64,000 nucleotides of DNA from Secundilactobacillus folii (GCF_009720675.1 NZ_WNJO01000001.1:186001-250000); one strand, 5' to 3'; positions 43,253-53,745 are shown, counted from the stretch's first letter. The notes: a model not told the origin generated them from the letters alone. A program made the numbers and translations.

Positions 43253-45325
43253 CTATTTCACAACTAATTGATTCAAATCACCCAGCCGTAAAATCAAATC
43301 AGATAACTGTTTGAGTTGACTCAAACGGTTATTTTTGATCTGCTCATTTTTGTCCATCACCATCGTAGCTTCAAAATAGTTATTGATAATTGGCTTCAAT
43401 GCTGCTAAGGCACTGTAGTAGCCTGGAATATCAAGTTCGGCAGCTTGCTTTGCAACACCGTCAACAGCTTCGTGAAGTTTCGATTCACTGTCATTGTTGA
43501 ATAGTGCTGGATCCACTGGTGCAATTTGATTAGGATCCGCTTTTTGTGCTAACCGCAAGACTCGAGTTAAGGACTCAATCGTCCCCTTAAAGTCTTCATC
43601 ATTTTGATGATCGCTTAAAACTTTAGCAGCCGCAAAATTATCTAAAAGATCAGTATTGGGTCCCTGAATCACCGCATCGACGATATCATGTTCCACCTTT
43701 TCACCCAGTAAGGTCACCTTGATCCGGTCCTTTAAGAAGGCTTCAACATCACTGATCTGTGCATTCTGGTCTAAATCAGGTGCCACGTTTTCACTAGTTT
43801 CGGCCTGAATGGCATTTTCAACCATCGTCTGGTCAAAGTGCCAGTTATTCTCACGAATGATCCGGACGATTCCAGTCGCTTGACGACGTAATGCGTAAGG
43901 GTCGTTGGAACCACTTGGAATCATGCCAGCGGCAAAGAAGGTTAAAATACTGTCCAGCTTATCGGCAATTGCCAGTACCGCGCCAACCGTTGACTCAGGC
44001 AGATCACCATCGGCAGAAATTGGCATATAGTGTTCCCGGATGGCCTGTGCCACCTCAGCATTTTCACCATTCAAGAGGGCGTACTTTTCACCCATCACGC
44101 CTTGTAATTCAGCAAATTCACCCACCATACCGGTGACCAGATCAAATTTATAAATGTGAGCAGCGCGGACAAGGTTTTTGATCTGCGCATCATTTAAGCC
44201 CAGAGTTTGCCCCAGCTGTTTGGCAATCACTGCTACTCGCTGCATCTTCTCATACATGGTGCTGATCTTATCATGGAAGCTAACTGATTTCAGCCGTTCT
44301 ACGTATTCATCGATCGTTTGTTTTTGATCTTCTTGGTAGAAGAACATGGCATCCGATAAACGAGCGGCCAGCACTTTTTCATTCCCGGCCACCACGTTTT
44401 CAAGGTGAGCTTCATTCCCATTTCGCACGGAAATAAAGTGTGGCAGCAACTTACCCTTCTCATCTAGTACGTAGAAGAAGCGCTGATGATCACGCATTGA
44501 AGTGATCAACACTTCGTCTGGAATCGTCAGGTATTTCTCATCAAAGCCACCCGCAAATGCCGTTGGCCATTCGACCAAGTTAGTCACTTCTTCCAGCAGG
44601 TCCGGATTGACTTTAACCACCCAGTGATTTTGTTCAGCAATTCGATCGATCTGCTTCTTGATTTGAGCCTTTCGCTTAACCGCGTCAGCAATGACGTATT
44701 CGCTGGTTAATGCGGCCTCATAATCTGAAGCTTGCTCTAGCGTAATGGTTTTGCCTAGGAAGCGGTGACCCCGAGTTTCACGGCCTGTTGACACATCCAA
44801 GATTTCAAACGGGATCACCTTGTCATCTAACAGGGCTACCAACCACTTAATTGGTCGGATGTATTCGAAGTGGTAACTGCCCCACTTCATCATGGTTGGA
44901 AAAGTCATCCCCGTAACAACGTCTTTCAAACCAGCCAAAACGGATTCCACAGGTTCACCAGCAATGTGCTTTTCAACGTAAACGTATTCGGTGCCCTTCA
45001 ATTCTTTGAAAGTGATATCATCAACGGTCACACCTTGACCGCGAGTAAAGCCTTGAGCAGCCTTGGTCCAGTTGCCGTCAGCATCCTGAGCGATCTTTTT
45101 AGCTGGCCCCTTGACTTCTTCATCGATATCCGGCTGCTTATCAGCTAAACCAGTCAATTGAACAGCTAATCGACGTGGCGTTGAAAACGACTTAATGTCA
45201 GCAAAACTGATTCGTTGTTGCTTCAAATACTGCTTGGTTTTTTGAACGAGTTGTTTGATGCTAGGGGTCACCACGTGTGCCGGCATCTCTTCCAGTCCAA
45301 TTTCAAGTAAAAAGGTATGTGCCAT
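43253..45325 (-). CDS. glyS: Glycine-tRNA ligase beta subunit
   Basis: This is the tRNA-binding subunit of the heterotetrameric bacterial glycyl-tRNA synthetase. The 690 residues begin [14 protein letters not shown] and contain [30 protein letters not shown], an HD-like region, and a C-terminal anticodon-binding domain with NRLSQLKQL. The ATG shares one base with the glyQ stop (TAATG), so the two subunits are translationally coupled. Expression is set by the T-box upstream of glyQ. Confidence 0.98.
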   Translation of the reverse strand: MAHTFLLEIGLEEMPAHVVTPSIKQLVQKTKQYLKQQRISFADIKSFSTPRRLAVQLTGLADKQPDIDEEVKGPAKKIAQDADGNWTKAAQGFTRGQGVTVDDITFKELKGTEYVYVEKHIAGEPVESVLAGLKDVVTGMTFPTMMKWGSYHFEYIRPIKWLVALLDDKVIPFEILDVSTGRETRGHRFLGKTITLEQASDYEAALTSEYVIADAVKRKAQIKKQIDRIAEQNHWVVKVNPDLLEEVTNLVEWPTAFAGGFDEKYLTIPDEVLITSMRDHQRFFYVLDEKGKLLPHFISVRNGNEAHLENVVAGNEKVLAARLSDAMFFYQEDQKQTIDEYVERLKSVSFHDKISTMYEKMQRVAVIAKQLGQTLGLNDAQIKNLVRAAHIYKFDLVTGMVGEFAELQGVMGEKYALLNGENAEVAQAIREHYMPISADGDLPESTVGAVLAIADKLDSILTFFAAGMIPSGSNDPYALRRQATGIVRIIRENNWHFDQTMVENAIQAETSENVAPDLDQNAQISDVEAFLKDRIKVTLLGEKVEHDIVDAVIQGPNTDLLDNFAAAKVLSDHQNDEDFKGTIESLTRVLRLAQKADPNQIAPVDPALFNNDSESKLHEAVDGVAKQAAELDIPGYYSALAALKPIINNYFEATMVMDKNEQIKNNRLSQLKQLSDLILRLGDLNQLVVK

Positions 45326-46251
45326 TACTTCTTATCCTCCCCGTCTGCTAATAATGCCTGCCGTTTAGCTTCATCCTTGATCAACGGGAAGCCAAACTTC
45401 TTACGCTCTGCAACGAAAGCACGGGCAATGCTGCGCGCCATATTACGGATTCGAGAAAGGTAACCAGCCCGTTCAGTAACCGAGACGGCCCCCCGCGCAT
45501 CAAGCAAATTAAACGTATGTGAACACTTCAAAACATAGTCATAGGCTGGGTGGACTAAGCCGTTTTTGATCTGTTGCTTAGCCTCCGACTCGTAATCATC
45601 AAAAAGCTGTAACAGCATCTTTTGATTACTCTTTTCAAAACTATAGGTCGAGTGTTCAATTTCGGGTTCACGGAAAATATCACCGTACATGACGCCGTCG
45701 CCCCATTCCAAGTCAAAAACGCTATCCACGTCTTGAATATAGGAAGCAAGTCGTTCCAAACCGTAAGTAATTTCGGAAGTCACAGGATCAACTTCTAAAC
45801 CGCCAACGATTTGAAAGTACGTAAACTGGGTAATTTCCATACCGTCCAGCCAAACTTCCCAACCAACTCCGGCACATCCCATTGATGGGTTCTCCCAGTT
45901 ATCCTCCACAAACCGGATATCATGCTCTAGGGGATCGATCCCTAATTCCTTTAAACTGTTCAAGTAAAGATCCTGAATGTTTTCAGGTGACGGCTTCATA
46001 ACAACTTGAAACTGATGGTGCTGATACAACCGGTTCGGGTTTTCCGCGTAACGGCCATCTGCAGGTCGCCGTGAAGGTTCTACATAAGCAGCGTTCCAGG
46101 GTTCTGGACCAATTGCTCGCAAAAACGTATAGGGGCTCATCGTTCCGGCACCCTTTTCCGTATCATAGGCCTGCATTAGCATGCAACCTTGTGCGGACCA
46201 ATACTGTTGCAAGGTCAAAATAATTTGTTGCATTGACAATTTCTTGGTCAT
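45325..46251 (-). CDS. glyQ: Glycine-tRNA ligase alpha subunit
   Basis: This is the catalytic subunit that activates glycine. The 308 residues have [35 protein letters not shown] and [18 protein letters not shown], all diagnostic of bacterial GlyQ. A further in-frame ATG lies upstream at 46281, but AGGAGGA sits nine bases before the ATG at 46251, which is the start. The gene is preceded by a glycyl T-box leader and its own promoter, and overlaps glyS by one base. Confidence 0.98.
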   Translation of the reverse strand: MTKKLSMQQIILTLQQYWSAQGCMLMQAYDTEKGAGTMSPYTFLRAIGPEPWNAAYVEPSRRPADGRYAENPNRLYQHHQFQVVMKPSPENIQDLYLNSLKELGIDPLEHDIRFVEDNWENPSMGCAGVGWEVWLDGMEITQFTYFQIVGGLEVDPVTSEITYGLERLASYIQDVDSVFDLEWGDGVMYGDIFREPEIEHSTYSFEKSNQKMLLQLFDDYESEAKQQIKNGLVHPAYDYVLKCSHTFNLLDARGAVSVTERAGYLSRIRNMARSIARAFVAERKKFGFPLIKDEAKRQALLADGEDKK

Positions 46252-46300
46252 AAACCAAAATCCTCCTATTTGTGACGACAATGTGGGTCAAGATAAGCAC

Positions 46301-46512
46301 AAAAAAACGCCCCAATGTAGTCTGATAGACATACATAGGGACGAAAATATCTTCGCGGTTCCACCCTACTTCTGGGAAAGTCCCAGCAGCTTCGTTTACA
46401 TCAGCTCTAAAAGTGCCAATCGATTCCCAATCACTCCAGCTTGCACCAACCCTGAAGTCGCTTAATAATTACGGAATCAACCCTCTTTTTTCATTGCCGA
46501 TCACTATTTAAT
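46301..46512 (-). promoter_or_regulatory. Glycyl T-box leader of glyQ-glyS
   Basis: The minus-strand RNA contains the canonical T-box sequence AGGGTGGAACCGCG (46354-46367). A terminator hairpin (CCCTATGTA with TACATTGGG) ends in seven T residues at 46301-46307. Stem I arms GATTCC and GGAATC place a GGC triplet (46415-46417) in the specifier loop, which is a glycine codon. The leader is short, about 200 nt, like other glyQS T-boxes that lack stem II. Uncharged tRNA-Gly should allow read-through. Confidence 0.93.
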
Positions 46513-46520
46513 TCTTCATT

Positions 46521-46549
46521 ATTCTAAGCGTCTGACCAGCAAATGTCAA
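46521..46549 (-). promoter_or_regulatory. glyQ-glyS promoter
   Basis: On the minus strand a perfect TTGACA (46544-46549), a 17-base spacer and TAGAAT (46521-46526), immediately upstream of the T-box leader. Confidence 0.85.
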
Positions 46550-46587
46550 ACCGTGCTTGAACCAGGTATTTAACACCTAACCAACCA

Positions 46588-48000
46588 CTATTTTAGATTG
46601 ACTGAACCCTGCTTTGCCGAGAGCCAAATGGCACCAAGGATCAGTAGAAATGAGCCGGTAAATGCAACGTGCATCCCGGATATAAATAATTCTGGGCGAC
46701 TGGGCAGGTAGGTGGTCACTTTAGTGTCCGCAATTAGACTCATGACGGTAAACAGGACTGAAGTTGACAGCGCCGTACCGGAGACCATCCCAACGTTTCT
46801 CGCTAACGCGTTAATACTGCCTGCACTACCCAACTGATCTTTACCGACCACTGACATCACAATGTCGCTGTTAGGTGATTGAAATAAACCAGTTCCGACC
46901 GCCATGATAACGGTGATCACCACGTAGACCCAAAGCGGACTGCGCAAATCTAAGAACCAGTACCCTAATTGAGATAGTGCGACGGTGCTCAACCCTAAAG
47001 CCACAATTTTAGCCGGGTTAAAACGATCGGCTAACACGCCGCCAACGGGACCGATGACCATCATCACAATTGGAAAAATCACCAGTAACAAACCGGCCTG
47101 ACCCGCACTTAGCTGTCGAGCATCTTCCAAATAAAACGGCATCAGTACAACGGTAAAGAAATTAGACAGAAAAATTAAAATGGCTGCGCCAACACCGTAC
47201 GAAAAAGCCTTAATTTTAAAGATTCCTAACGGCATTAGTGGAGACGAACTACGCTTTTCTGCTCGGATGAACCAAATTAGCGACAGGATTGCAATGACAT
47301 AACCAATGATTGGAACCGGTTTTAAATACCCAACTTCTTGACCCCAGAAAATGGCGAGAAAAAAACTGACGATCAGTAACGCGAAGGATAAAAATCCAGG
47401 CCAATCAATCCCCTTGTTTGTAGACTGAGGCTTTGATTTGGGTAAGACAATTTGACCAAGGATCACGGCAAAGATTCCTAAGGGTACGTTGATCCAGAAA
47501 ATGTATCCCCAGCTCAACCGGGACAGTACTAAGCCGCCAATCCCAGGACCAGCCACGGCGCCGAAGGCCACGAAAGTGCCAATCAAACCCATTGCCCGCC
47601 CCCGTTCCTTAAGCGAAAAGGTCGCGGTGGTGATTCCGTAAGTATTTGACAAGGTCATGGCAGAGCCGATTCCTTGGATAATTCGACCTAGAAGCAAAAA
47701 GCTAAAGGTCCATTGCAGACCGGATAAAAAAGAACCAATAATAAAAATCGCCGTTCCGATCCGAAAGACTTTAATTTTGCCATACATATCGCCTAACTTA
47801 CCAAAAAACAAAAGGAGCGCACTCACAATAATCAAATAGATCGAGACTACCCACTCAATTTGATTCATGGGAATATCAAGCTGTTTGGCCATGATTGGCA
47901 TGGCAATGTTTACAATGCTAAAGTCCAAATTACTCATAAAGGCGAAGATCCCAATTGAAAGCAGGATCCACCAGCGCCGTGGTTCCACTTCACTCATCAT
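46588..48000 (-). CDS. MFS drug:H+ antiporter, DHA2 (EmrB/QacA) family
   Basis: The 470-residue membrane protein has about fourteen helices. It shows the family's motif A-like loop GKLGDMYGKIKVFRIG, motif C-like GAVAGPGIGGLVLSRL, and SNLDFSIVNIAMPIM in the first helix. Members export toxic compounds in exchange for protons; the substrate is unknown. The frame opens at 48030, but GGGGG five bases before the ATG at 48000 supports that start, and the ATG one codon on is also possible. It sits alone between the glyQ promoter and recO, with no regulator beside it. Confidence 0.88.
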   Translation of the reverse strand: MMSEVEPRRWWILLSIGIFAFMSNLDFSIVNIAMPIMAKQLDIPMNQIEWVVSIYLIIVSALLLFFGKLGDMYGKIKVFRIGTAIFIIGSFLSGLQWTFSFLLLGRIIQGIGSAMTLSNTYGITTATFSLKERGRAMGLIGTFVAFGAVAGPGIGGLVLSRLSWGYIFWINVPLGIFAVILGQIVLPKSKPQSTNKGIDWPGFLSFALLIVSFFLAIFWGQEVGYLKPVPIIGYVIAILSLIWFIRAEKRSSSPLMPLGIFKIKAFSYGVGAAILIFLSNFFTVVLMPFYLEDARQLSAGQAGLLLVIFPIVMMVIGPVGGVLADRFNPAKIVALGLSTVALSQLGYWFLDLRSPLWVYVVITVIMAVGTGLFQSPNSDIVMSVVGKDQLGSAGSINALARNVGMVSGTALSTSVLFTVMSLIADTKVTTYLPSRPELFISGMHVAFTGSFLLILGAIWLSAKQGSVNLK

Positions 48001-48096
48001 TTCAACCCCCAATGCTACTCTTATTGGCATGATTATAACTTGAAATGGCTGATTATTGTGATTTGAAGCCTCGATCGTTTAAGCCTCTCAGTCAAC

Positions 48097-48146
48097 ATCA
48101 AAACGGCTGTTAGCTGACGTTAAGCGTCGGCAACAGCCGTTTTGAT
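48097..48146. terminator. Long hairpin between recO and the MFS gene
   Basis: ATCAAAACGGCTGTT is an exact inverted repeat of AACAGCCGTTTTGAT, with an inner GACG/CGTC helix. It probably ends the phoH-to-recO operon. The T run is short. Confidence 0.7.
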
Positions 48147-48212
48147 TGATTTTAAAAAGTAATTAACCATTTGTGCCACACTACTGACGCGTTAACTGGT
48201 CAGCAGCATTGA

Positions 48213-48992
48213 TCATTTATTGCTGGTAGGACGAGACCCATTCCAAGTCAACATCTGATCTAAAAACCGTTTACTCCTTGGATAAACGCCAATCGTATCC
48301 GAATAGATCATATCTAGTGCCCGGCGTAAATTTTTCTTCGTCTCATCATGCACGGTCACCGTTTTCAATTTGGTAAGATCCACAGCTGAAAACTGCCGCA
48401 AATAGTAAATCGTGCGCTGGTCTAAGTGCAGCCGGTTGGGGTCAAGATGCCAATGTTGTTGGCAAAGCAAACCGCCGTAGGACTCCGAATAATCAAATGG
48501 TAGATCCGTTCGCCCACAGATCACGCAGCCGCGTAAATTAGGCTGGACCCCAAACAGGCTCATCATTTGCACCTCGAAAATGTTGGTAATAATGGCTTCA
48601 TCAAAACCATCATTGATCAGTGATAAACCGTGAAATAAACGCGAGTACCAGCCGCCTAATAGCTGATTATCAGGGATTGCCAAGTCCAGCAACGACATCA
48701 TGTAAGTGGCGTAAGCGTTTTTAATGATGTCTTCTGAAATATGGGTCAAATTAGTCGTGTCCTTGGCCGCATTAATGTACGATAGTCCGCCATCACGGAT
48801 ATCGCCGACATACTCGCCAAAAGTGAAGGGCAACAGGTCAGCCGTCATTTTAAACCCGCGTTTTTTGGCACCGCGGATAAAAAACATCCGCTTACCCGCT
48901 TCTTGAGTAAAAAACTTCACCAGCATATCACGCTCACGGTATTCTTTTTGATACATGACGATACCGTGAAAATCCATGATTTGTCCAGCCAT
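48213..48992 (-). CDS. recO: DNA repair protein RecO
   Basis: RecO helps load RecA at single-strand gaps and anneals complementary strands. The 259 residues have the N-terminal OB fold (FHGIVMYQKEYRERDMLVKFF) and the C-terminal zinc-binding segment CVICGRTDLPF with a later LLCQQH. Several in-frame starts lie close together between 48989 and 49004. The ATG at 48992, following GGTGAT, is chosen, though the choice is not certain. It follows era by about 15 bases in the conserved ybeY-dgkA-era-recO order. Confidence 0.93.
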   Translation of the reverse strand: MAGQIMDFHGIVMYQKEYRERDMLVKFFTQEAGKRMFFIRGAKKRGFKMTADLLPFTFGEYVGDIRDGGLSYINAAKDTTNLTHISEDIIKNAYATYMMSLLDLAIPDNQLLGGWYSRLFHGLSLINDGFDEAIITNIFEVQMMSLFGVQPNLRGCVICGRTDLPFDYSESYGGLLCQQHWHLDPNRLHLDQRTIYYLRQFSAVDLTKLKTVTVHDETKKNLRRALDMIYSDTIGVYPRSKRFLDQMLTWNGSRPTSNK

Positions 48993-49007
48993 TACCATCA
49001 CCACATT

Positions 49008-49913
49008 CTAATAATCGTCTTTTCGATATCCGTATGACTGAAGGGCAGAAGACTTATCACGCCAGCCTTGGACAACTTTGACCCACAGCTCCAAATAAAC
49101 TTTGTCTCCCAGTAGATTTTCGATATCTTGTCGGGCCAGCGTCCCAATTTTTTTAAGCATTGAACCGCCCTTGCCAATTAAAATGCCCTTTTGACTAGGT
49201 CGATCCACAATAATCGTTGCTTGAATATGAATTTTCTGTTCGTTTTGCCGACTCATTTTATCGACCACCACCGCGACAGAGTGAGGAATTTCTTGACGCG
49301 TAAGCTGAAGAATCTTTTCGCGGATCAGTTCAGAAACGATAAAGCGTTCAGGATGGTCGGTCACTTGATCATCGGGGTAGTACTGAGGCCCCTTGGGTAA
49401 CTTGCCAGTCAACTCTTCCATTAATTCATCAACGTTATTACCCTCCAACGCTGAAATTGGAATCACTTCTTGCCATGGTAGTGCGTCCTTATACTGATCA
49501 ATGACGACCAGCAGATCATCAGGATGAATCTGATCGATTTTATTAATAATCAAATAAACAGGTTTTTTGACGGTTTTCAAACGGTCAATAATGAAGTTAT
49601 CGCCCGCACCACGCTTCTGTTCAGCGTTGACCATCATGAGAACAGCATCCACTTCATTTAGTGATGATAGCGCTGACTTAACCATGTAATCGCCTAACTC
49701 GGTCTTCGGTTTATGAATCCCTGGCGTATCGATAAAAACGATCTGAGCCGAGTCAGTTGTGTAGATTCCCTGGATCTTATTGCGGGTCGTTTGTGCTTTA
49801 TCCGACATAATGGCCACTTTTTGACCCACCACACGGTTCAATAGCGTCGATTTTCCCACGTTGGGACGGCCGACGATGGCCACGAACCCACTCCGATAGT
49901 TTGGATTATCCAA
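49008..49913 (-). CDS. era: GTPase Era
   Basis: Era is an essential GTPase that binds the 3' end of 16S rRNA and helps mature the small subunit. The 301 residues contain G1 [10 protein letters not shown]3 DTPGIHKP, G4 NKIDQI and G5 SALEGNN, followed by the KH domain ([15 protein letters not shown]). The start is a TTG at 49913 preceded by GGAGG inside the end of dgkA, with a spacing of nine bases. It is co-transcribed with ybeY, dgkA and recO. Confidence 0.97.
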   Translation of the reverse strand: MDNPNYRSGFVAIVGRPNVGKSTLLNRVVGQKVAIMSDKAQTTRNKIQGIYTTDSAQIVFIDTPGIHKPKTELGDYMVKSALSSLNEVDAVLMMVNAEQKRGAGDNFIIDRLKTVKKPVYLIINKIDQIHPDDLLVVIDQYKDALPWQEVIPISALEGNNVDELMEELTGKLPKGPQYYPDDQVTDHPERFIVSELIREKILQLTRQEIPHSVAVVVDKMSRQNEQKIHIQATIIVDRPSQKGILIGKGGSMLKKIGTLARQDIENLLGDKVYLELWVKVVQGWRDKSSALQSYGYRKDDY

Positions 49914-49915
49914 AT

Positions 49916-50326
49916 TTAATTACCTCCGATGTGAAATTGTTGTATCAATTCTGGAATAAAAATTAAACAGCCAATAATCACGGCAAAAATGGCGGCGATC
50001 AAAACCCCACCAGCCGCCACGTCCTTGGCTTTTTTAGCTGACTTGTCGTAGTGGTGACCAACGATCAAGTCCACAATGGACTCCACCACCGTGTTCAACA
50101 CTTCCGCCACCACGACCACAAAAATTGCCAGCGTGATCCAAAGCCACTCTGTGATACTCAGGTCAAGCCAAATACCCAGTAAAATAGCCATTAGTGCCAT
50201 CACTAAGTGCTTACGAAAATTACGTTCCGTAGATATCAGACTGTAAACGCCGCTGAGTGCGTGAATCACAGACTGTAAAAAAGACTTATTTTTATTAAGC
50301 TGTTTATCGTTTAAGCCCATAAGCAT
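49916..50326 (-). CDS. dgkA: Undecaprenol/diacylglycerol kinase family protein
   Basis: This 136-residue inner-membrane kinase of the DgkA family has three helices and the signature [19 protein letters not shown], with the catalytic glutamate in AEVLNT. In Firmicutes these enzymes mainly phosphorylate undecaprenol, feeding the lipid carrier for wall synthesis. The ATG at 50326 has AGAGGG nine bases upstream and lies within the end of ybeY (23-base overlap). Confidence 0.92.
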   Translation of the reverse strand: MLMGLNDKQLNKNKSFLQSVIHALSGVYSLISTERNFRKHLVMALMAILLGIWLDLSITEWLWITLAIFVVVVAEVLNTVVESIVDLIVGHHYDKSAKKAKDVAAGGVLIAAIFAVIIGCLIFIPELIQQFHIGGN

Positions 50327-50792
50327 CGAGAATATCCCTCTGTAATTTAAACATCACTTTTTCGTCTTCTGGTTTCATATGGTCATAACCGTTTAAATGC
50401 AAAAATCCATGTACCACTAAAAAGCCCAGTTCGCGTTCGTACGAGTGTTCCAGATACTCAGCTTGTTCACCGACTTTGTCCACCGAAACAAAAATATCAC
50501 CAATGTTTTCGGGAATCTCAGCAGCTAGTTCATCATCCATCACAAGTGGAAATTCCGCATCTTCGTCTGAAGAATCTTCAATTGCAAAACTGATAACGTC
50601 AGTGGCCCGGTCAACCCCGCGATATTTACGGTTAATCTCTTGAATCCAATCGTTATTGACAAACGTCACCGACATCTCGGTATTTTCCTTAAGTTTGATG
50701 TATTTGCCCGCATACTCAAGAACGTCCTTGACAAGCTGAACGTGTTCTTCAGGCACACCATTCTTGGTTTCATCGTATATTTCTAGATCCAT
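50304..50792 (-). CDS. ybeY: Endoribonuclease YbeY
   Basis: This is a zinc-dependent rRNA-maturation and ribosome quality-control nuclease. The 162 residues carry the UPF0054 metal motif HGFLHLNGYDH, with the three histidines spaced H3H5H, preceded by YRGVDRATDVISFA. The ATG has AAGGACGAG upstream. The gene follows phoH by 14 bases, the usual order in Firmicutes. Confidence 0.95.
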   Translation of the reverse strand: MDLEIYDETKNGVPEEHVQLVKDVLEYAGKYIKLKENTEMSVTFVNNDWIQEINRKYRGVDRATDVISFAIEDSSDEDAEFPLVMDDELAAEIPENIGDIFVSVDKVGEQAEYLEHSYERELGFLVVHGFLHLNGYDHMKPEDEKVMFKLQRDILDAYGLKR

Positions 50793-50806
50793 TTTTATAC
50801 TCGTCC

Positions 50807-51775
50807 TTAATTATTTTCAACCGCATCATAAGCGTTGATGATTGCTGCAACCACGGGGTGACGAACCACATCATCAGCCGTAAACTGTACGAATTCGATA
50901 TGGTTAACATCCTTCAAAATACTCATGGCCTGAACCAGCCCACTCTGACTATTTCGCGGTAAATCAATTTGCGTTACGTCACCGTTAACGATCATCTTTG
51001 AACCAAATCCCAGTCGAGTCAAGAACATTTTCATTTGTGAATTGGTTGAGTTTTGCGCTTCATCTAAAATAACGAACGCGCCATCCAAAGTTCGCCCACG
51101 CATATAGGCCAACGGTGCAATTTCAATTACGCCACGTTCCATCAATCGATTTGTGTGTTCGGCACCTAAAATAGCATATAAAGCATCATAAATTGGCCGC
51201 AAATACGGATCAACCTTTTCTTTGAGGTCACCAGGTAGGAAGCCCAGGCTCTCACCCGCCTCAACAGCCGGCCGTGTCAAAATAATCTTTTCAACGTCGC
51301 CACGCTTCAAAGCCGCAATTGCCATGACCACAGCCAAGTAGGTTTTCCCGGTCCCAGCTGGACCGACGCCAAACGTCACGTCATTGTGCCGAATGGCATC
51401 AATATACTGCCGTTGACCATAATTTTTGACTCGCACAGCCCGCCCTTTAGCGTCTTTGATCAGCGTTTCCGTATAGAGATCCATAAAGTAATCAAGGGTA
51501 CCGCGATCAGCCATTTTCATTGCGCTGACCACGTCTGCACTATTTAACTGAATGCCCTTTTGCACCAGCTGATCCATATTTTTTAAGATTGCCATTGCCT
51601 TTTCAACTTGAAAAGGTGCACCAGAGACTTTAATAGAGTTACCAAATGGCCGCACAGACACTTCAAGTCCCTCTTCAAGAAGGGAAACAAATTGGTCTTG
51701 AGCGCCCAAAATAGCTACTTCCTGCTCTGGTTTTGCTAAGATATATTCTTTTTCAGTTTGAGAATTGTCAGCCAA
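50807..51775 (-). CDS. PhoH-like ATPase
   Basis: The 322-residue P-loop ATPase has Walker A GPAGTGKTYLAV, Walker B-like FVILDEAQNS, and an N-terminal KH-like segment (VSVRPFGNSIKVSG). The phosphate-starvation name is historical. A role with YbeY in RNA processing is suggested by conserved neighbourhood and is not proven. The start is a TTG at 51775, ten bases after AAAGGAG. It heads the phoH-ybeY-dgkA-era-recO unit. In many relatives yqeY and rpsU lie just upstream; here a thiamine block intervenes. Confidence 0.93.
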   Translation of the reverse strand: MADNSQTEKEYILAKPEQEVAILGAQDQFVSLLEEGLEVSVRPFGNSIKVSGAPFQVEKAMAILKNMDQLVQKGIQLNSADVVSAMKMADRGTLDYFMDLYTETLIKDAKGRAVRVKNYGQRQYIDAIRHNDVTFGVGPAGTGKTYLAVVMAIAALKRGDVEKIILTRPAVEAGESLGFLPGDLKEKVDPYLRPIYDALYAILGAEHTNRLMERGVIEIAPLAYMRGRTLDGAFVILDEAQNSTNSQMKMFLTRLGFGSKMIVNGDVTQIDLPRNSQSGLVQAMSILKDVNHIEFVQFTADDVVRHPVVAAIINAYDAVENN

Positions 51776-51996
51776 ATATAATTGACTCCTTTACTATTAA
51801 ATTAGTCTTCCAAAAACCATTATACGACAAAGCGCACATAAAAGCTCGAACAAGTGTTACACAAGCGATAGGCCAACTCCAAAATGATTGTTAAAGCGTC
51901 CAAAATTGACGTTTTCATTTATCACTATATAACAAAATTATCATGCCAAATATGCCATTTTTGAGGTATGATATTCCTAAGATAGGAGTGGTGTAA

Positions 51997-52758
51997 ATGA
52001 AGATTTTAGGCATTCTGGGGGCCCACAAGCAAACCGGTCTAACTGCGCAAATGTTGGCTGCAGTACTCGCCGGTGTGCCAACCCCGCACACGGTCGAAAC
52101 CATTTACTTGGAGGATTACCATTTTCAGCCCGATCAGGTTGGTCAGCGCGATCCAGTACTTGATGAGTTAACCGCCAAACTACTAGAAAGCGATGTCTGG
52201 GTGTTAGCTGCGCCAACATATTGGGGTGGCCTAGCCGGAAAAATGAAGGACTTTTTAGATTGTATGCGTGGTCGCCTAGTCCGGTTCGATCACAAAGGTG
52301 GCACGCACCCGGACCGTTTTAAAAATAAACATTACATGAGTATCACTAGCTGCTACGCTAGTACGATTGAAAACTGGGTGACGGGCGTTACCGACAACAG
52401 TTTTCGCACCATCGACAAAGTGATGTCAGCAGCCGGGTTGATCAAAATTAAAGAACTGGTTTTACCAGGAACCTTACTGATGGATAAAATTCCCGAGCAA
52501 AAACTTTCTCAAGCACAGCAGTTAGGCGCCAAACTAATTACTAAACCGAAACGAGATGATAACACTATGAAGCGCTATATTGAACTCTTCTGTATGATTG
52601 CTGTAATGGCCTTTCTAACGATGGGTATCCAATTTCTGTTTCACTTGATCACACCAGGTACTTTTTGGCTGACATACATTACTTTTGTCCTGATCTTCTA
52701 CGTTTTACTAGCCAGCATCTTACATTTTTTCACCGTTGTAAAACATCGCCGTCGTTAA
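51997..52758 (+). CDS. Flavodoxin-like NADPH-dependent FMN reductase family protein with C-terminal membrane anchor
   Basis: Residues 1-180 form a flavodoxin-like domain of the FMN reductase/iron-sulfur flavoprotein type: MKILGILGAHKQTGLT is the FMN phosphate loop and APTYWGGLAGKMKDFLDC the flavin-ring loop. The last 65 residues carry two hydrophobic helices (about 192-213 and 221-243) and a basic end KHRRR, so the flavin domain would face the cytoplasm on the membrane. No cysteine cluster for an iron-sulfur centre is obvious. AGGAGTGG precedes the ATG. It is transcribed away from phoH as a single gene. The electron partners are unknown. Confidence 0.8.
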   Translation: MKILGILGAHKQTGLTAQMLAAVLAGVPTPHTVETIYLEDYHFQPDQVGQRDPVLDELTAKLLESDVWVLAAPTYWGGLAGKMKDFLDCMRGRLVRFDHKGGTHPDRFKNKHYMSITSCYASTIENWVTGVTDNSFRTIDKVMSAAGLIKIKELVLPGTLLMDKIPEQKLSQAQQLGAKLITKPKRDDNTMKRYIELFCMIAVMAFLTMGIQFLFHLITPGTFWLTYITFVLIFYVLLASILHFFTVVKHRRR

Positions 52759-52826
52759 GCATTATTGCAGATAGCAATTATTAATTTGTATCATACATTT
52801 AGCATCTGAGATAACCTTCTGAGGTG

Positions 52827-53465
52827 CTATTTTTTTGCCGTTACCGCAACAATTTTCGCTCGTAACTGCTGGGCAGCCAGTAACGGATCGTCGGCCTTCA
52901 TGATTGCAGACACAACCGCCACACCATCCACTTGGGCGGGCTGAATCACTGAAACATTTTGGGCGTTCAACCCGCCAATGGCATACACTGGTACGCGAAC
53001 AGCTTTTTTGATTGCAGTTAGAGTTTCAACGCTGGTGTGCACGGTTTTAACGTGTGTGGTTGTCGGAAAAATGGCTCCTACACCAAGGTAATCAGCTCCT
53101 TGCTGAGCGGCTTCAAGCGCCTGTTCAACGCTCTTAGTGGTGGCACCAATCAGCTTATCTGGTCCCAATATTTTTCTCGCAATGGCAACTGATAGATCTT
53201 GTTGGCCAAGGTGAACGCCGGCTGCATTGACTGCTTGAGCAATGTCTAAACGGTCATCGATAATCAAAGAGACCTCAAAACGGTCGGTGATTACTTTTAC
53301 AGCAAGTGCACGTTGATAGTAATCTCTAGAACTGAGCTGTTTTTCTCGCAGTTGAACAATGTCAACCCCACCACGGCACGCCGCTTCGATCTGAGTCAAA
53401 AAAGCGGTTTGGGAATAAGTTAGCGAATCAGTTACCAAGTACAACGGCCGGTTAATAAGTTGCAT
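52827..53465 (-). CDS. thiE: Thiamine-phosphate synthase
   Basis: ThiE joins hydroxymethylpyrimidine diphosphate and thiazole phosphate into thiamine phosphate. The 212-residue TIM barrel begins LYLVTDS and has DIVQLREKQLSSRDYY, HLGQQDLSV, GATTKSVEQA, YLGVGAIFPTTTH and VYAIGGLNAQN, all ThiE signatures. AGGGGG lies eight bases before the ATG. It is divergent from the riboswitch-controlled thiSFG operon, and no TPP aptamer was seen on its own strand. Confidence 0.96.
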   Translation of the reverse strand: MQLINRPLYLVTDSLTYSQTAFLTQIEAACRGGVDIVQLREKQLSSRDYYQRALAVKVITDRFEVSLIIDDRLDIAQAVNAAGVHLGQQDLSVAIARKILGPDKLIGATTKSVEQALEAAQQGADYLGVGAIFPTTTHVKTVHTSVETLTAIKKAVRVPVYAIGGLNAQNVSVIQPAQVDGVAVVSAIMKADDPLLAAQQLRAKIVAVTAKK

Positions 53466-53597
53466 GTGAAATCCCCCTATCAGCTCTGCTGTTAATTAAA
53501 TCGACTGGCATTAATATCGTGAATAAGTGTACCGGAATGCCGACGAAAAGTCACCCTGTATTTATTCAAAACAGGGACGAATCACAATAAATTTTAC

Positions 53598-53626
53598 TTG
53601 ACTAAAACAATAAACTGCTTTATAAA
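53598..53626 (+). promoter_or_regulatory. Promoter of the thiSFG operon
   Basis: TTGACT (53598-53603), a 17-base spacer and TATAAA (53621-53626), about 45 bases upstream of the TPP aptamer. Confidence 0.75.
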
Positions 53627-53669
53627 TATAAGCATCGAGTCCATGGACTCAAATAATTTAATCACGTTA

Positions 53670-53745
53670 GTTCGTCTGGGGTGCCCTTTGGCTGAGATCA
53701 TACCCATCGAACCTGATGTAGTTTGTACTACCGAAGGAAGACAAC
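53670..53745 (+). promoter_or_regulatory. TPP riboswitch aptamer
   Basis: CTGGGGTGCCC, GGCTGAGATCATACCC, GAACCTGATGTAGTTTG and TACTACCGAAGGAAG follow each other as in the THI-element consensus. The 3' strand GAAGGAAG (53733-53740) can also pair with CTTCCTTT (53816-53823) of the downstream terminator, giving a plausible antiterminator when TPP is low. Confidence 0.95.
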
